Shown one piece after another: positions 26,748 through 35,717 of a stretch of 64,000 bases of DNA (position 1 is the first letter of the stretch; every line of letters begins with the position of its first letter). The notes under the pieces were generated by a model. The model had not been told where the DNA came from. It saw only the letters and a program-made list of their open reading frames with translations, and did no database searches. The DNA is from JBBDMW01 sp040878005 (lineage in GTDB: Bacteria; Chloroflexota; Dehalococcoidia; Lucifugimonadales; Lucifugimonadaceae), in NCBI GenBank assembly GCA_040878005.1, contig JBBDMW010000036.1, positions 24,729 through 88,728 on the forward strand. Reading direction: 5' to 3'. The translations under genes were made by a program, and so were the position numbers.

Positions 26748-27929
26748 TTAACCGGGGAAAGCGAACTCCTCCAACCTGGCCTCGTCGATCTCCACCCCCA
26801 GGCCCGGCGTGTCAGTCAGTACAAATTCGCCGTTGACAGGGTCGTAAGGCTTCACCGTGATGGCATTTTTCACAGCGTTCGCCTTGTGAGAATGCTCCAT
26901 GATCAGGAAATTGGGTGTCGCGGCGGAGAACTCCACGGTCGCGGCAACGGAAAGGATGCCGCCTCCGCCCACGTGTGGCGACACCGGGATGTTGTAAGTA
27001 TCGGCCAGCGTGGCAATACGCTTACCTTCGGTGATGCCGGTTCGGGCAATGTCAGGCATGACCACGTCAAACGCCCGCCGTTCGAACGACTCGCGCATCT
27101 CGTACCGCGTTCGGCTCCACTCGCCTATTGCGACCGCCATGTCGAGCGCCCTGGCGATCTCCGCCTGCCCCTGTATGTCTTCCGGGACAGTGGGAGATTC
27201 CAGCCAGCGGACGTCAAGCGCCTCAAGGCGCCTGCCAAGCTCTATGGCGCCCACCACGCTATGGCGCATGTGCACGTCCACCATCAGCTCCACCGATGGC
27301 CCAACACGGTCACGAACCGCAGCAACGATGTCGGCCACACCATCGCGATCCACAAGAAGGTGAAGCTTTAGCGATTGATACCCCGCTGCCACGTGTTCAG
27401 CCGCTTCTTCCGCTACGAGCGCCGGGTCCGTCCCGCCCAGCCCTGCGTACAACCGAATCCTGTCTCGGTAGCGGCCACCGGCCAGTTTATGAATCGGCTT
27501 GCCGACAGCCTTGCCCACAACATCCCAGAGCGCCACATCCAACCCTGCAAGCGCGTCCACGTAAAACCCCGTCGGGTGGCCACGCTCTCTCATCGCGCCG
27601 TAGGCCCGCGTCCATATGGCCTCAATGTCGAAAGCATCGCGGCCCATCACGAGCGGTCTGACCAGGTCTTCAACTATGGTCTTGGTAGTTCGTGGAGATA
27701 CCGGAGACTGCGCCTCTCCCCATCCCACCAGCCCGTTCTCTGTCTGTAGCCGGACTACAGTAGTCTCATGAAACTTGGAATAGACGGATGTGAACGCCGT
27801 CTTGTCGATGAAGTAGTCGCCGTAGTCCACTACAGGGGGCCGGTCCTCTTTGCCGTGCGATGATGAACCCTTGTCGACGTCGCTTCTTGACACTCTGATC
27901 GGATAGGCCCTGATGTCCGTGATCTTCAT
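26748..27929 (-). CDS. Enolase-superfamily dehydratase (galactonate dehydratase-like)
   Basis: This is a 393-residue third enolase-superfamily member in the window. Metal and catalytic landmarks are SLKLHLLVDRDG (K-x-H in place of K-x-K), LMVDVHMRHS (Asp), WLESPTVPED (Glu), AIGEWSRTRYE (Glu) and SPHVGGGG (His). The K-x-H and the H-x-R after the Asp are features of acid-sugar dehydratases such as the gluconate/galactonate group. The ATG begins the standard KITDIRAYPI opening. It lies upstream of the FGGY kinase in the same direction, consistent with a gluconate- or galactonate-handling operon. Confidence 0.87.
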   Translation of the reverse strand: MKITDIRAYPIRVSRSDVDKGSSSHGKEDRPPVVDYGDYFIDKTAFTSVYSKFHETTVVRLQTENGLVGWGEAQSPVSPRTTKTIVEDLVRPLVMGRDAFDIEAIWTRAYGAMRERGHPTGFYVDALAGLDVALWDVVGKAVGKPIHKLAGGRYRDRIRLYAGLGGTDPALVAEEAAEHVAAGYQSLKLHLLVDRDGVADIVAAVRDRVGPSVELMVDVHMRHSVVGAIELGRRLEALDVRWLESPTVPEDIQGQAEIARALDMAVAIGEWSRTRYEMRESFERRAFDVVMPDIARTGITEGKRIATLADTYNIPVSPHVGGGGILSVAATVEFSAATPNFLIMEHSHKANAVKNAITVKPYDPVNGEFVLTDTPGLGVEIDEARLEEFAFPG

Positions 27930-27967
27930 ACTTGATCCCCAAGTTTCTCTGTATCCACCAGGTGCGG

Positions 27968-28291
27968 TTAAATGTCCTGGTGTTTCTCTGGCGTAAGCAT
28001 TTCGTAGAACTCTATCCAGTTCTCCTCTTGCAGTTCGCGCAGCTTCGCTCCAAACGCCCGTGCCTCAGCAGGAATCTCGTTGCCGCTGCGGTAAGGCGAA
28101 TCAATCACCTCAGCGGTCCATTCCAGGTAGACGCGGTTGGAGTCTCCCGGCAGAGTTCCCCCGTTGAAATAGACCTTTGGTGACTGCCTCTGCCCTGCTT
28201 TCTCATAGACTTCACCCATCTTTGCCACAAGAGTTGCAGCCTGCCGTGCTGTTCCGGATTTCACTTTCCATACACGCCTGATGACGTACAT
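27968..28291 (-). CDS. Small conserved-type hypothetical protein, ferredoxin-like barrel candidate
   Basis: A 107-residue protein. The ATG at 28291 has GGGGGA 5 bases upstream; a GTG at 28318 is less likely. The composition and alternating pattern (MYVIRRVWKVKSG, ATLVAKMGEVYEKAG, PKVYFNGGTLPGDSNRVYLEWTAE) resemble dimeric alpha-beta barrel proteins of the NIPSNAP/antibiotic-monooxygenase type. That is a fold guess only. It lies upstream of the enolase-superfamily dehydratase on the same strand, separated by 38 bases, so it is probably co-transcribed. Confidence 0.7.
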   Translation of the reverse strand: MYVIRRVWKVKSGTARQAATLVAKMGEVYEKAGQRQSPKVYFNGGTLPGDSNRVYLEWTAEVIDSPYRSGNEIPAEARAFGAKLRELQEENWIEFYEMLTPEKHQDI

Positions 28292-28482
28292 TCGTGTCCC
28301 CCATATCGTAATGTTCACAGTGCTTCAAACAAGAGTCGGCAAAGGTTAACCGCTACACTGCGTCAGCACCATACACGTGCCAGCGGTGGGAAACCGGGCG
28401 CGAGGCTATGATGTAGGGAGCCAGCCGCGCTGCGGGACATACGGCCACGTGTCCGCGCGGACAGCAATGCCCGGAGGTGTCA

Positions 28483-29601
28483 ATGAGAATCGGCGTGCCC
28501 AAAGAGACTGCCCCGCACGAACGGCGGGTTGCCCTAGTACCAGAGACCGTCGCAAGACTGTCCAAGGCAGGGCATGAACTATTTATAGAGTCCGGTGCAG
28601 GTAACGAAGCGGGATTTCCCGACAGCCAGTTCGAGGAAGCAGGGGCCAAGACCGTTGATCATGGAACTGACGCAGCAGCGTCAGCCGAGATATTCGTACA
28701 TGTGCAGCAGCCAGTGACCAGCGAAATTGATGCCCTTGAAAAGGGCGCCGTTGTCATAGGCCTGTTGAATGCTCGAACTGATCCATCGATTGTCACAGCG
28801 CTGGCGGGCGTTGGTGTGACAGCGTTGACCATGGAACTAGTCCCACGCATAGCCAGGGCTCAACGGCTGGACGTGCTTTCATCGCAGGCTTCCGTGGCAG
28901 GCTACAAGGCAGCGCTGATAGCAGCCGGATCGATCGGCAAGTACTTTCCGATGATGATGACGGCTGCAGGCACCATTCCGCCAGCCAAGGTGCTGGTACT
29001 CGGCGCGGGTGTTGCCGGATTGCAGGCCATCGCCACGGCGCGTAGGCTTGGCGCAGCAGTGGAGGCTTTCGATGTACGCTCCGCGGCCGCCGAGCAGGTC
29101 CAGAGCCTTGGAGCAAAGTTCATCCAGCCACCTGAAGCACAGGACGCAGAAGCCGCAGGCGGATACGCCCGGGAGCAAACCGAAGAGGAACAACAGCTGC
29201 AGCGGGAATTTCTCAAGGACCACATCGCAGCATCGGACGTGGTGATAACAACTGCTGCCATACCGGGCCGCCCAGCTCCGCGCCTGGTGTTCTCTGACAT
29301 GGTGTCCGCCATGCAGCCAGGCAGCGTGATAGTTGACCTGGCCGCAGAGACCGGCGGCAATTGCGAAGTCACAAAGCCTGGTGAGGTTGTAGTACATGAT
29401 GGCGTGCAGGTGCACGGCCCATTTAACGTGCCCAGTTCCATGCCCTACCATGCCAGCCAGCTCTACTCTCGGAACGTGGCAGCATTGTTCGATCTGATTA
29501 TCGGCAAAGAAGGCAGGCTGAACATCGACTTTGATGACGAAGTGATCGATGCGATGTGCGTCGCACACGCCGGTCAGGCAAGGCAAGGGCTTGGCGAGTA
29601 G
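28483..29601 (+). CDS. pntAA: NAD(P) transhydrogenase, alpha subunit part 1 (NAD-binding)
   Basis: This 372-residue soluble dI domain binds NAD(H) in the proton-pumping transhydrogenase. It begins RIGVPKETAPHERRVALVPETV, the signature shared with alanine dehydrogenase. It has the Rossmann segment VLGAGVAGLQAIATARRLGA with FDVRSAAAEQVQSLGA, and the mobile loop near PEAQDAEAAGGYA. The SD GGAGG lies 5 bases before ATG 28483, so the GTG at 28477 is not used. As in many bacteria the alpha subunit is split, and the membrane part is the next gene. Confidence 0.95.
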   Translation: MRIGVPKETAPHERRVALVPETVARLSKAGHELFIESGAGNEAGFPDSQFEEAGAKTVDHGTDAAASAEIFVHVQQPVTSEIDALEKGAVVIGLLNARTDPSIVTALAGVGVTALTMELVPRIARAQRLDVLSSQASVAGYKAALIAAGSIGKYFPMMMTAAGTIPPAKVLVLGAGVAGLQAIATARRLGAAVEAFDVRSAAAEQVQSLGAKFIQPPEAQDAEAAGGYAREQTEEEQQLQREFLKDHIAASDVVITTAAIPGRPAPRLVFSDMVSAMQPGSVIVDLAAETGGNCEVTKPGEVVVHDGVQVHGPFNVPSSMPYHASQLYSRNVAALFDLIIGKEGRLNIDFDDEVIDAMCVAHAGQARQGLGE

Positions 29602-29642
29602 CATCCCTCAAGGCTGCCGCACGGAATGCTCAAGAGGTTCAC

Positions 29643-29939
29643 ATGATTGAGTCACTGCTCATATCGCTGACAATTTTCGTACTGGCGATCTTCATCGGGT
29701 ACGAAGTGATCACGAAGGTACCGCCCACACTTCATACGCCGCTGATGTCCGGCAGCAACGCCATATCAGGCATCGTCATCCTCGGCGCGATCCTGGTCGC
29801 AGGACGTGAAGGCGGGACCATGGGGGCGATACTCGGCGTCGCCGCGGTCACACTCGCCACCATCAACGTGGTGGGCGGCTTCATGGTGACCGACCGAATG
29901 CTGCGCATGTTCCGCCGCAGTGACCAGGGGCGCCGCTAA
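29643..29939 (+). CDS. pntAB: NAD(P) transhydrogenase, alpha subunit part 2 (membrane)
   Basis: This is a 98-residue protein with three hydrophobic helices: SLLISLTIFVLAIFIGYEVI, ISGIVILGAILVAG and TMGAILGVAAVTLATINVVGG. HTPLMSGSNAISG is the conserved transhydrogenase segment between helices. The ATG at 29643 has AGAGG 5 bases upstream; the longer frame from 29556 runs into pntAA. Its stop abuts the pntB start (TAAATG), so expression of the two membrane subunits is coupled. Confidence 0.95.
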   Translation: MIESLLISLTIFVLAIFIGYEVITKVPPTLHTPLMSGSNAISGIVILGAILVAGREGGTMGAILGVAAVTLATINVVGGFMVTDRMLRMFRRSDQGRR

Positions 29940-31343
29940 ATGGACACCGAGACGATCATCAACGTCACTAATGCCGCATACATAGTCGCGGCAGCGCTAT
30001 TCATCCTGGGATTGAAGCGGCTGGGATCTCCTGCAACCGCCCGCACCGGCAACATGATGTCAGCGTCCGCCATGCTCATCGCTGTGGTGGTGACGCTCCT
30101 GGACAGGGGCATCGTTGACTTCACCTGGATCATCGCCGGAATGATTGCCGGCGCGTTGATCGGCGCAGTGCTAGCGCGCAAGGTGCAAATGACGGCGATG
30201 CCTCAGATGGTGGCGGTGTTCAACGGCTTCGGCGGCGCTGGGTCCGCAATTGTGGCAGCGGCAGAGCTGATCAGGCTCAACGACCTCGGCCTCGACGTAA
30301 ACCCGGATGTATCAATCACAGTTATGGCATCCACCATCATTGGTGCGGTTACGCTCACCGGCAGCCTGATCGCCTTCGGCAAACTGCAGGGGTTTGTGCC
30401 AACTCGACCGGTGCTGCTGCCTGGACGAAACATCCTTAGCGGCGCCCTGCTGATTGCTGCACTCGCCCTTGCAGGGTGGCTTGTGGTGGAGCCAGACACA
30501 GAGTACGCGTTCGCCATCATGGCAGCCATCGCACTGCTGCTTGGTATCTTGCTGGTGATACCCATCGGCGGCGCCGACATGCCAGTGGTCATCGCATTGT
30601 TGAACTCGTATTCAGGCCTGGCAGCCGCTGCCACCGGGTTTGTGCTGGGCAATAACATGTTGATCATTGCAGGCGCCCTGGTGGGGGCGTCCGGGCTGAT
30701 ACTCACCCGCATAATGACCCGCGCCATGAATCGGTCTCTGGCGAACGTCATGCTCGGTGGCTTCGGTGCTACGGCGACTGCGGGAGCGGGAGACGGCGGC
30801 GCTGATGACAGAGTTGTGCGGTCGGTGACCCCAGAGGACGCCGCAACCATACTGGGATACGCCCGCAGCGTGATCTTTGTGCCCGGCTACGGCCTCGCGG
30901 TCGCACAGGCACAACACAATGTGCGAGAGCTGGCAGACTTGCTCAAGGCACGCGACATCGACGTGAAATACGCCATCCACCCGGTGGCAGGCCGCATGCC
31001 GGGCCACATGAACGTCCTGCTGGCAGAGGCAAACGTGCCATACGATGAGCTTCTGGACCTGGACCAGGTAAACAACGAGTTCGAGCGAACAGACGTCGCC
31101 GTTGTGATCGGAGCAAATGACGTTACGAACCCGGCGGCGCGCACGGACACCAGCAGCCCCATATACGGCATGCCCATCCTTAACGTGGACCAGGCAGGCT
31201 CCGTACTGGTGCTGAAGCGGTCAATGGCTTCGGGCTTCGCCGGTGTGGAGAACGAGTTGTTCTACCTGGACAAGACGAATATGCTGTTCGGTGACGCCAA
31301 GAAGTCGGTGCAGTCACTGGTCAGTGAAATCAAGGAGCTTTAG
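29940..31343 (+). CDS. pntB: NAD(P) transhydrogenase, beta subunit
   Basis: This is a 467-residue protein. About 280 residues form membrane helices of the proton channel (for example GGAGSAIVAAAEL and PIGGADMPVVIALLNSYSGLAAAATGF). The C-terminal dIII domain binds NADP(H), with VPGYGLAVAQAQHNVRELADLL, IHPVAGRMPGHMNVLLAEA and VIGANDVTNPAA. It uses the proton gradient to make NADPH from NADH, or works in reverse, balancing the NADPH made by the pentose phosphate genes upstream. It is full length. Confidence 0.97.
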   Translation: MDTETIINVTNAAYIVAAALFILGLKRLGSPATARTGNMMSASAMLIAVVVTLLDRGIVDFTWIIAGMIAGALIGAVLARKVQMTAMPQMVAVFNGFGGAGSAIVAAAELIRLNDLGLDVNPDVSITVMASTIIGAVTLTGSLIAFGKLQGFVPTRPVLLPGRNILSGALLIAALALAGWLVVEPDTEYAFAIMAAIALLLGILLVIPIGGADMPVVIALLNSYSGLAAAATGFVLGNNMLIIAGALVGASGLILTRIMTRAMNRSLANVMLGGFGATATAGAGDGGADDRVVRSVTPEDAATILGYARSVIFVPGYGLAVAQAQHNVRELADLLKARDIDVKYAIHPVAGRMPGHMNVLLAEANVPYDELLDLDQVNNEFERTDVAVVIGANDVTNPAARTDTSSPIYGMPILNVDQAGSVLVLKRSMASGFAGVENELFYLDKTNMLFGDAKKSVQSLVSEIKEL

Positions 31344-31697
31344 ACCGGACCGCTCAAAACAGATCACTTCCACGGGCGGTTCGCCGAGTTGGTCCGGTAC
31401 ATCCGTGACCTGTATAGACGTTCGGCGGAAAGGCCCAAGAGCGGTCCTGTGCGCCGCGGCTCTGCTCTCCGTCCAGGTTGTGGAGTTGAGCGCACACGAA
31501 TCGCCGAAGACGCTCGTGGGCATCTACATGTTGAATGCCAGTGCCAAGCACGTCGGCAATGCGCCGCAGATTACGCAGTGACTAACCTGAGGCGCATTGG
31601 ATTCATAACCTGTCGCGGTGGAAATTCGTTGACAAGCAACGCAGCACCCGGCTTCCGTTGATCCGCCAGGCGCCAACATCCTATAGGCCAGCCTGCC
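31344..31697. other. Non-coding stretch after pntB
   Basis: No gene can be supported. Directly after the pntB stop, ACCGGACC (31344-31351) and GGTCCGGT (31391-31398) could form an 8-bp stem with a long loop, perhaps part of a terminator. The remaining bases show no recognisable signal. The downstream epimerase gene converges from the other side. Confidence 0.5.
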
Positions 31698-32456
31698 TTA
31701 CGCTTCCACCGGCGGCTTGTTCCAAAGACCTTCGAGGTGGTAGCGCGGCTGCCAGCCTAGGATTCGCTTGATCTTCTCATTGCGGAACTTACGGTGAGGC
31801 AGGTCAGCGAAGACGAAGAACGTCTCGCATCGTGACGGCAGTTTCGCAAGCTCCACCTCCAAAGCACAGCGAACCGCCTCACCCGCGTCCGGCCAGGCGA
31901 TGCTGTATGGCGTCAGGTCGTTGGCAAAGACCGGCTTGCCCTCCGGGCCGCCGAGCGTGTCAGGACGCTTAAGGTTGTAGTACAAGAGCGTCTGCAAATA
32001 TATGTCATGCCGTTCGCTAAAAACCCGGCAGATCTCCTGGCCCAGCGCCTTGCTCAGGGCATACAGCCTGGTCCCCGGCTGTGGCGGCATATCCGGATTC
32101 AGGTCGAAGTCCCAGTTCTCGAATTGCGGACCAGCCAACTGGAAATGGGGGCCGGTGTTGATAATCCTGCGAATGCCGTGAGTGCGCGCCGCAGTCATCA
32201 TGTTGTAGTTGCCGCGCGTGTTGACATCGAAGGCCAGTTTTCGGTCAGGTCTCAACACGGACAGGTTGATGATCGCGTCCATTCCCTCGGCCGCCCGGAC
32301 AACCCCGTCCAGGTCGGAAGCGTCAAGCTGCACGAACTCATGCCGGTCGTCTGACGGCTTGTTGATGTCAGTGACCCTAAGGTAGTGGCGACCGTCAAGT
32401 GCCTTCACGACCCACGGACCGAGCATTCCGTTTCCGCCAAGAATCAGTACCTTCAT
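31698..32456 (-). CDS. NAD-dependent epimerase/dehydratase family protein (SDR fold)
   Basis: This 252-residue protein has the extended-SDR N-terminus KVLILGGNGMLGPWVVKAL (G-x-x-G-x-x-G) and the acidic end of strand 2, VTDINKP. The active-site Tyr-x3-Lys is RLYALSKALG. INLSVLRP and RIINTGPHF are intermediate strands. The substrate is unknown; sugars or sugar acids are usual. Its ATG overlaps the stop of the upstream gene by 4 bases, so this is the second gene of a two-epimerase operon. Confidence 0.88.
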   Translation of the reverse strand: MKVLILGGNGMLGPWVVKALDGRHYLRVTDINKPSDDRHEFVQLDASDLDGVVRAAEGMDAIINLSVLRPDRKLAFDVNTRGNYNMMTAARTHGIRRIINTGPHFQLAGPQFENWDFDLNPDMPPQPGTRLYALSKALGQEICRVFSERHDIYLQTLLYYNLKRPDTLGGPEGKPVFANDLTPYSIAWPDAGEAVRCALEVELAKLPSRCETFFVFADLPHRKFRNEKIKRILGWQPRYHLEGLWNKPPVEA

Positions 32457-33154
32457 CGTGCAGCACCTTGTGTTTCCGTCTCAGGGTAGGAGAGCAGCTT
32501 TTGCGCAGCGTGCATCAGGAAGCGTTGGCCTGGCCGCGGCGACTGGAGATGTATGTCCTGCCACTGCTCGATTTCTGCTGTCAGGGCAGAGCGAATGGCG
32601 GCGACAACGTCATCAGATGCGACAGCCGCGGTCTCGCCAGATGCCACTGCATCGGAACGGTCTCCTTTCACAATCGGAAACCCGAGCCGTAGAGTGGCAA
32701 CCTTTAGCAAACCATCCCGAGCAACTTCCTTGCACGTTACTTCACCCAGGTGACACGCCAGCAGGACCGGGTCATCAGTGGGCGGAAGGCTCCGCCAGCG
32801 CTCTGTGACCGTGAGGTTCTCCTCGTAATCTTGGAGGAGTCTAAGAGTGCTTATGTAGATGCATCGTTCAACACCGGCAGCGGACGCCGCAAGGAGCAGG
32901 TTGTATGTGCGCCGTGTGTGGTAGTCAATCAGAGCGGGAGCGCCGCCGTCCTGTCCTTCGTAACCGATATGGACCACGGCATCCACACCGGCAACTATTT
33001 GGTCTGTCGCATCATCGTGCCCAAGATCGCATCCGGTTATGTCGCCGCTGGACGCCCCCGGGAGGTCAGTAAGCCTGAGGTCATGCCCTGGCCGAAGCCC
33101 TTCGGAAATAAGGCTGCCGATATCGGATGCAGCCGATGTAACCAGTACTCTCAA
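32453..33154 (-). CDS. NAD(P)-dependent epimerase-like protein
   Basis: This 233-residue SDR-fold protein begins LRVLVTSAASDIGSLISEGL and continues to DLPGASSGDITGCDLGH, then GVDAVVHIGYEGQDGGA. I chose the TTG at 33154, which has GAGGA 8 bases upstream; the 58 residues in front of it up to 33328 are Arg-rich and unlike the family. The usual Tyr-x3-Lys is not clear (RLLQDYEENL lies where it would be), so catalysis is uncertain. It is coupled to the next epimerase by a 4-base overlap. Confidence 0.75.
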   Translation of the reverse strand: MRVLVTSAASDIGSLISEGLRPGHDLRLTDLPGASSGDITGCDLGHDDATDQIVAGVDAVVHIGYEGQDGGAPALIDYHTRRTYNLLLAASAAGVERCIYISTLRLLQDYEENLTVTERWRSLPPTDDPVLLACHLGEVTCKEVARDGLLKVATLRLGFPIVKGDRSDAVASGETAAVASDDVVAAIRSALTAEIEQWQDIHLQSPRPGQRFLMHAAQKLLSYPETETQGAAR

Positions 33155-33373
33155 TAAGTCATTCCTCGCCTCATCAGTGTCTTCACGAAGTGCTCCGACT
33201 CGCTTGTTGAAGGCTGTGCTGAGTCGTTCAGATGATACCCGGCGATGTGTCTGCCTGTCGCGCTTGATCGGTGATCTGGCCCGCGGCCCCAATGCGGCCC
33301 ATCCACTCAGCCGAAAAGTTGCGCACATCTCGTTCCGCCATCGCAGCCTCTGCCCGGCTAGCAGTGTTCGAGA

Positions 33374-33622
33374 CTACCCAATAACCTCGAGCTCGTTCCG
33401 GGAGAAAGCCTTCCCAGTAGCCTTGTAGGCGTCCTCGGCGTTAACCACGTCCACGTAATACAGCGGTTCAACGATGTAATCCGGGTCGCCATACAACGTG
33501 TCATGCTCTCCGAAGTCGATCACCCGGGCATGTCTCGCACGGCCCACCACTCCCGCAGCATCAATATGAGCGGAGCTCGGGTTGGTAACCCTCACTGTGC
33601 TGCCGTTTATGTCGCCTGTCAT
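33374..33622 (-). CDS. Small hypothetical protein, SH3-like barrel candidate
   Basis: 82 residues from the ATG at 33622, which has AGAGGA 4 bases upstream. The sequence is rich in beta-strand segments (STVRVTNPSS, GVVGRARHARVIDFG, YIVEPLYYVDVV), suggesting a small barrel such as the SH3-like domain seen in nitrile hydratase-type proteins. I do not recognise a defined family. It lies 219 bases upstream of the epimerase pair on the same strand. Confidence 0.6.
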   Translation of the reverse strand: MTGDINGSTVRVTNPSSAHIDAAGVVGRARHARVIDFGEHDTLYGDPDYIVEPLYYVDVVNAEDAYKATGKAFSRNELEVIG

Positions 33623-33865
33623 TTGATCCTCTCTGGACGCCTGCGTAACGCGCAACTGCACTTCCGTGACCCCCACGGACATTGTGCAATGCCCTCCCAG
33701 ATTTTACCGGCCTCGCCCGTCAGCATACAGGCGCAAATTTTCAGCACCATTTTGACAGCATTCATCATTGTCCGTTGCGGATCCTCTTGGCAATGGCACA
33801 TGATGACGGTGTTAGACTGCCCCGGCCGGGCGCACCCTGTCAGTCCTGCAGGAAGTTGAGGATAC

Positions 33866-34573
33866 ATGCCTACCGGTGAAGATAGAATTCGGCAGTTGGG
33901 CGCGCCGGTGGCCACTCAAAGCGCCGGTTCTGCCGGTTCAGCGCTGCGCCGTTCTGCCAGGCAAAGCCGCAACATGAGCAGGGCCGAGATGTTCGAAAGT
34001 GCTGAACAGCACATCGAACGAATCCGCGCTTCAATGCTCACAAGAGTGGCAGATCTGGCGATTCACGCGAGGATGAACTCCGCTGGCACAGCAGTCACCC
34101 TGCGTGACGCTACGCTGAGCATTCCAGAGGCAGAGCCTGCGGCCGCGGGTGCCCTGGGGTCTCCCCGTGTACAGCGGGCGCCGTTCGATGTCGTAGCACA
34201 CACCAGCGTGGAAGTGCGCACGCCGATCGACCGCTTTGGCTATTCTGGACGTTCACACTCGTTGTGGTTTTGCGACGCCCGCAAAGCTGGCGAGTACCGT
34301 TGGTACGAGACAGCCTTCATGCTGTCTCCCGGTTACAGGCGCCCGGAATGCGAGCCGTTTGCATTGCCGCCGGCAGAGGACGCAGCAGGGGCGCTCTCTG
34401 TGCTATTCGAGCGATGCGAAGCTGCCTTGCCCTTCAGCCCGATAGAGGGCGCCGGTCTCGGGGCGTTTATCGACAAATGGCTGAACTACCTCGCAGATGC
34501 GGCGGAAGGCAACATGCGGAGGCCCGCGAAACTGCCTGAACGGGACCCAAAGAAAAGCTGGCGTCGCCACTAG
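33866..34573 (+). CDS. Hypothetical protein
   Basis: 235 residues, with GAGGA 3 bases before the ATG. I do not recognise the family. The first 40 residues are Arg/Ser/Ala-rich and look disordered. A helical stretch (MSRAEMFESAEQHIERIRASMLTR) follows, then a folded part with aromatic residues (SHSLWFCDARKAGEYRWYETAFM). Neither a signal peptide nor a membrane segment is present. It is a single gene flanked by genes on the other strand. Confidence 0.65.
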   Translation: MPTGEDRIRQLGAPVATQSAGSAGSALRRSARQSRNMSRAEMFESAEQHIERIRASMLTRVADLAIHARMNSAGTAVTLRDATLSIPEAEPAAAGALGSPRVQRAPFDVVAHTSVEVRTPIDRFGYSGRSHSLWFCDARKAGEYRWYETAFMLSPGYRRPECEPFALPPAEDAAGALSVLFERCEAALPFSPIEGAGLGAFIDKWLNYLADAAEGNMRRPAKLPERDPKKSWRRH

Positions 34574-34650
34574 GTCAGCGAAGGTGGCCCTCAGACAACA
34601 GTAAAGTTTGGTTCGTGGCTTGAACTGGTCGGCCGTATAGCCGCTGACCA

Positions 34651-34962
34651 TCAATTCACGCTCTGGCAAAACCGTTCGATCGCCACTCTAAAACGATCTC
34701 CGGCCGGGGCACGGAACCCTCGCAGGCTTATCACGCTGGTCGCCATCATCAGCCCTTCGGTCGCCATGGCGCCCGCCTTGTCCATGACCCTGTGCTCATA
34801 TGAGCGCAGGAGGTCTTCGGTGCCTTCTTCACTCAGCTTGAAGGTCACGCCGACCTTCACCGTGGCAACAGCTCCGGTTGAACCAGCCAGCGGCAATGTG
34901 GTTGTGTTGATTCGGCGCAGATCCATGCGCCGAAGCGTAATTTTGGCCAGTGTGCTCATCAT
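34651..34962 (-). CDS. Hypothetical protein
   Basis: About 103 residues from ATG 34962 (a second ATG follows directly). Reading further upstream to 35067 is possible, but that part looks non-coding. The protein shows beta-rich segments (TVKVGVTFKLSEEG) and a helical C-terminal half. I recognise no family. It lies downstream of a small membrane protein on the same strand. Confidence 0.5.
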   Translation of the reverse strand: MMSTLAKITLRRMDLRRINTTTLPLAGSTGAVATVKVGVTFKLSEEGTEDLLRSYEHRVMDKAGAMATEGLMMATSVISLRGFRAPAGDRFRVAIERFCQSVN

Positions 34963-35084
34963 GGGTGCCGCCACCAATAGGCTGTTGCATGCTAACCGCC
35001 TTATTTTTGGAGGCGCCTGCAGCCCGAGCCGCCAGTAAGCCCACCTGGAAGTGAGCGCCACCCTCACCGTGCATCCAGGAAAAA

Positions 35085-35270
35085 TTAGGTCGCGTTGCTC
35101 CCGAACCCATCGGTGAGGAACCAGACCAGGGCCAGGATGATAGCGAGTACCAGGACCACGCTCAGGCCGCCGATCACCATGGTGGCCAGGCCCTTTTGTT
35201 CGGGATCCTGCCGCGGCTGACCTGGCCCGGGATCCGGCCCAGGTTCCGGAGGATCGTTGTCGTGACGCAT
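35085..35270 (-). CDS. Small single-pass membrane protein
   Basis: 61 residues from the ATG at 35270, which has AAAGGA 7-8 bases upstream. The N-terminal 25 residues are Pro/Asp/Gly-rich. The C-terminal part is one hydrophobic helix (VIGGLSVVLVLAIILALVWFL), ending GFGSNAT. The layout is that of a small membrane-anchored peptide. No function is recognisable. The longer frame to 35597 is unlikely, because it has no ribosome site and a non-coding-like composition. Confidence 0.6.
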   Translation of the reverse strand: MRHDNDPPEPGPDPGPGQPRQDPEQKGLATMVIGGLSVVLVLAIILALVWFLTDGFGSNAT

Positions 35271-35662
35271 ATCAGATCCTTTCCTTTTAGCAGGGGGTGC
35301 GGGCCAAAACGCGCAACCGCCCCGTGCCATCTGCTCCATTGGCCGGGGCGGTGCAGGCGCCGTGCTGTAGAGGGAGACCCGGCACCAGTATCTTGACTGG
35401 CGCGGCCCCGGAAACCACCACGCGCCCCCGGTAAAATGTCGGGCCAGGCAAGACACGGCAAGGATAGGCGCGTAATCATCGCGGTCCACCGTGGAAAAGT
35501 ATGAACCGTCCTCACCCGGATGGCGGCTTTTCACCGGCCTTGGACCAGCCGGGGAGCAACGCCAGTCTGCCAGTTCAGGTATGGACGAGAGCCACATCCT
35601 GCACGGGTCAACGGACCTGGGTCATCACAGCCATCGAAAAAGCTGCGGGGGGGGGGGGGGGG
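35271..35662. other. Non-coding stretch before the assembly gap, with one inverted repeat
   Basis: No gene can be supported. ACCGCCCCG at 35316-35324 and its exact complement at 35344-35352 form a 9-bp stem with a 19-base loop upstream of the small membrane protein gene. The stretch ends in a run of 16 G (35647-35662) directly before the N gap, which is likely an assembly artefact. Confidence 0.5.
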
Positions 35663-35672
35663 NNNNNNNNNN
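35663..35672. other. Assembly gap (10 N)
   Basis: Ten undetermined bases follow a homopolymer of 16 G. The true gap length is unknown. Contig order and orientation to the left and right of this point rest on scaffolding and not on contiguous sequence. Confidence 0.98.
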
Positions 35673-35717
35673 ACCGGCCTCACCCCGTCAACGCCAACCT
35701 ATGTGCCGCCGTTCAAC

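Noticed and set aside
31243..31661. Plus-strand frames of 65-112 codons after pntB
   Set aside because: They overlap the end of pntB or lack ribosome sites, and their composition is not coding-like.
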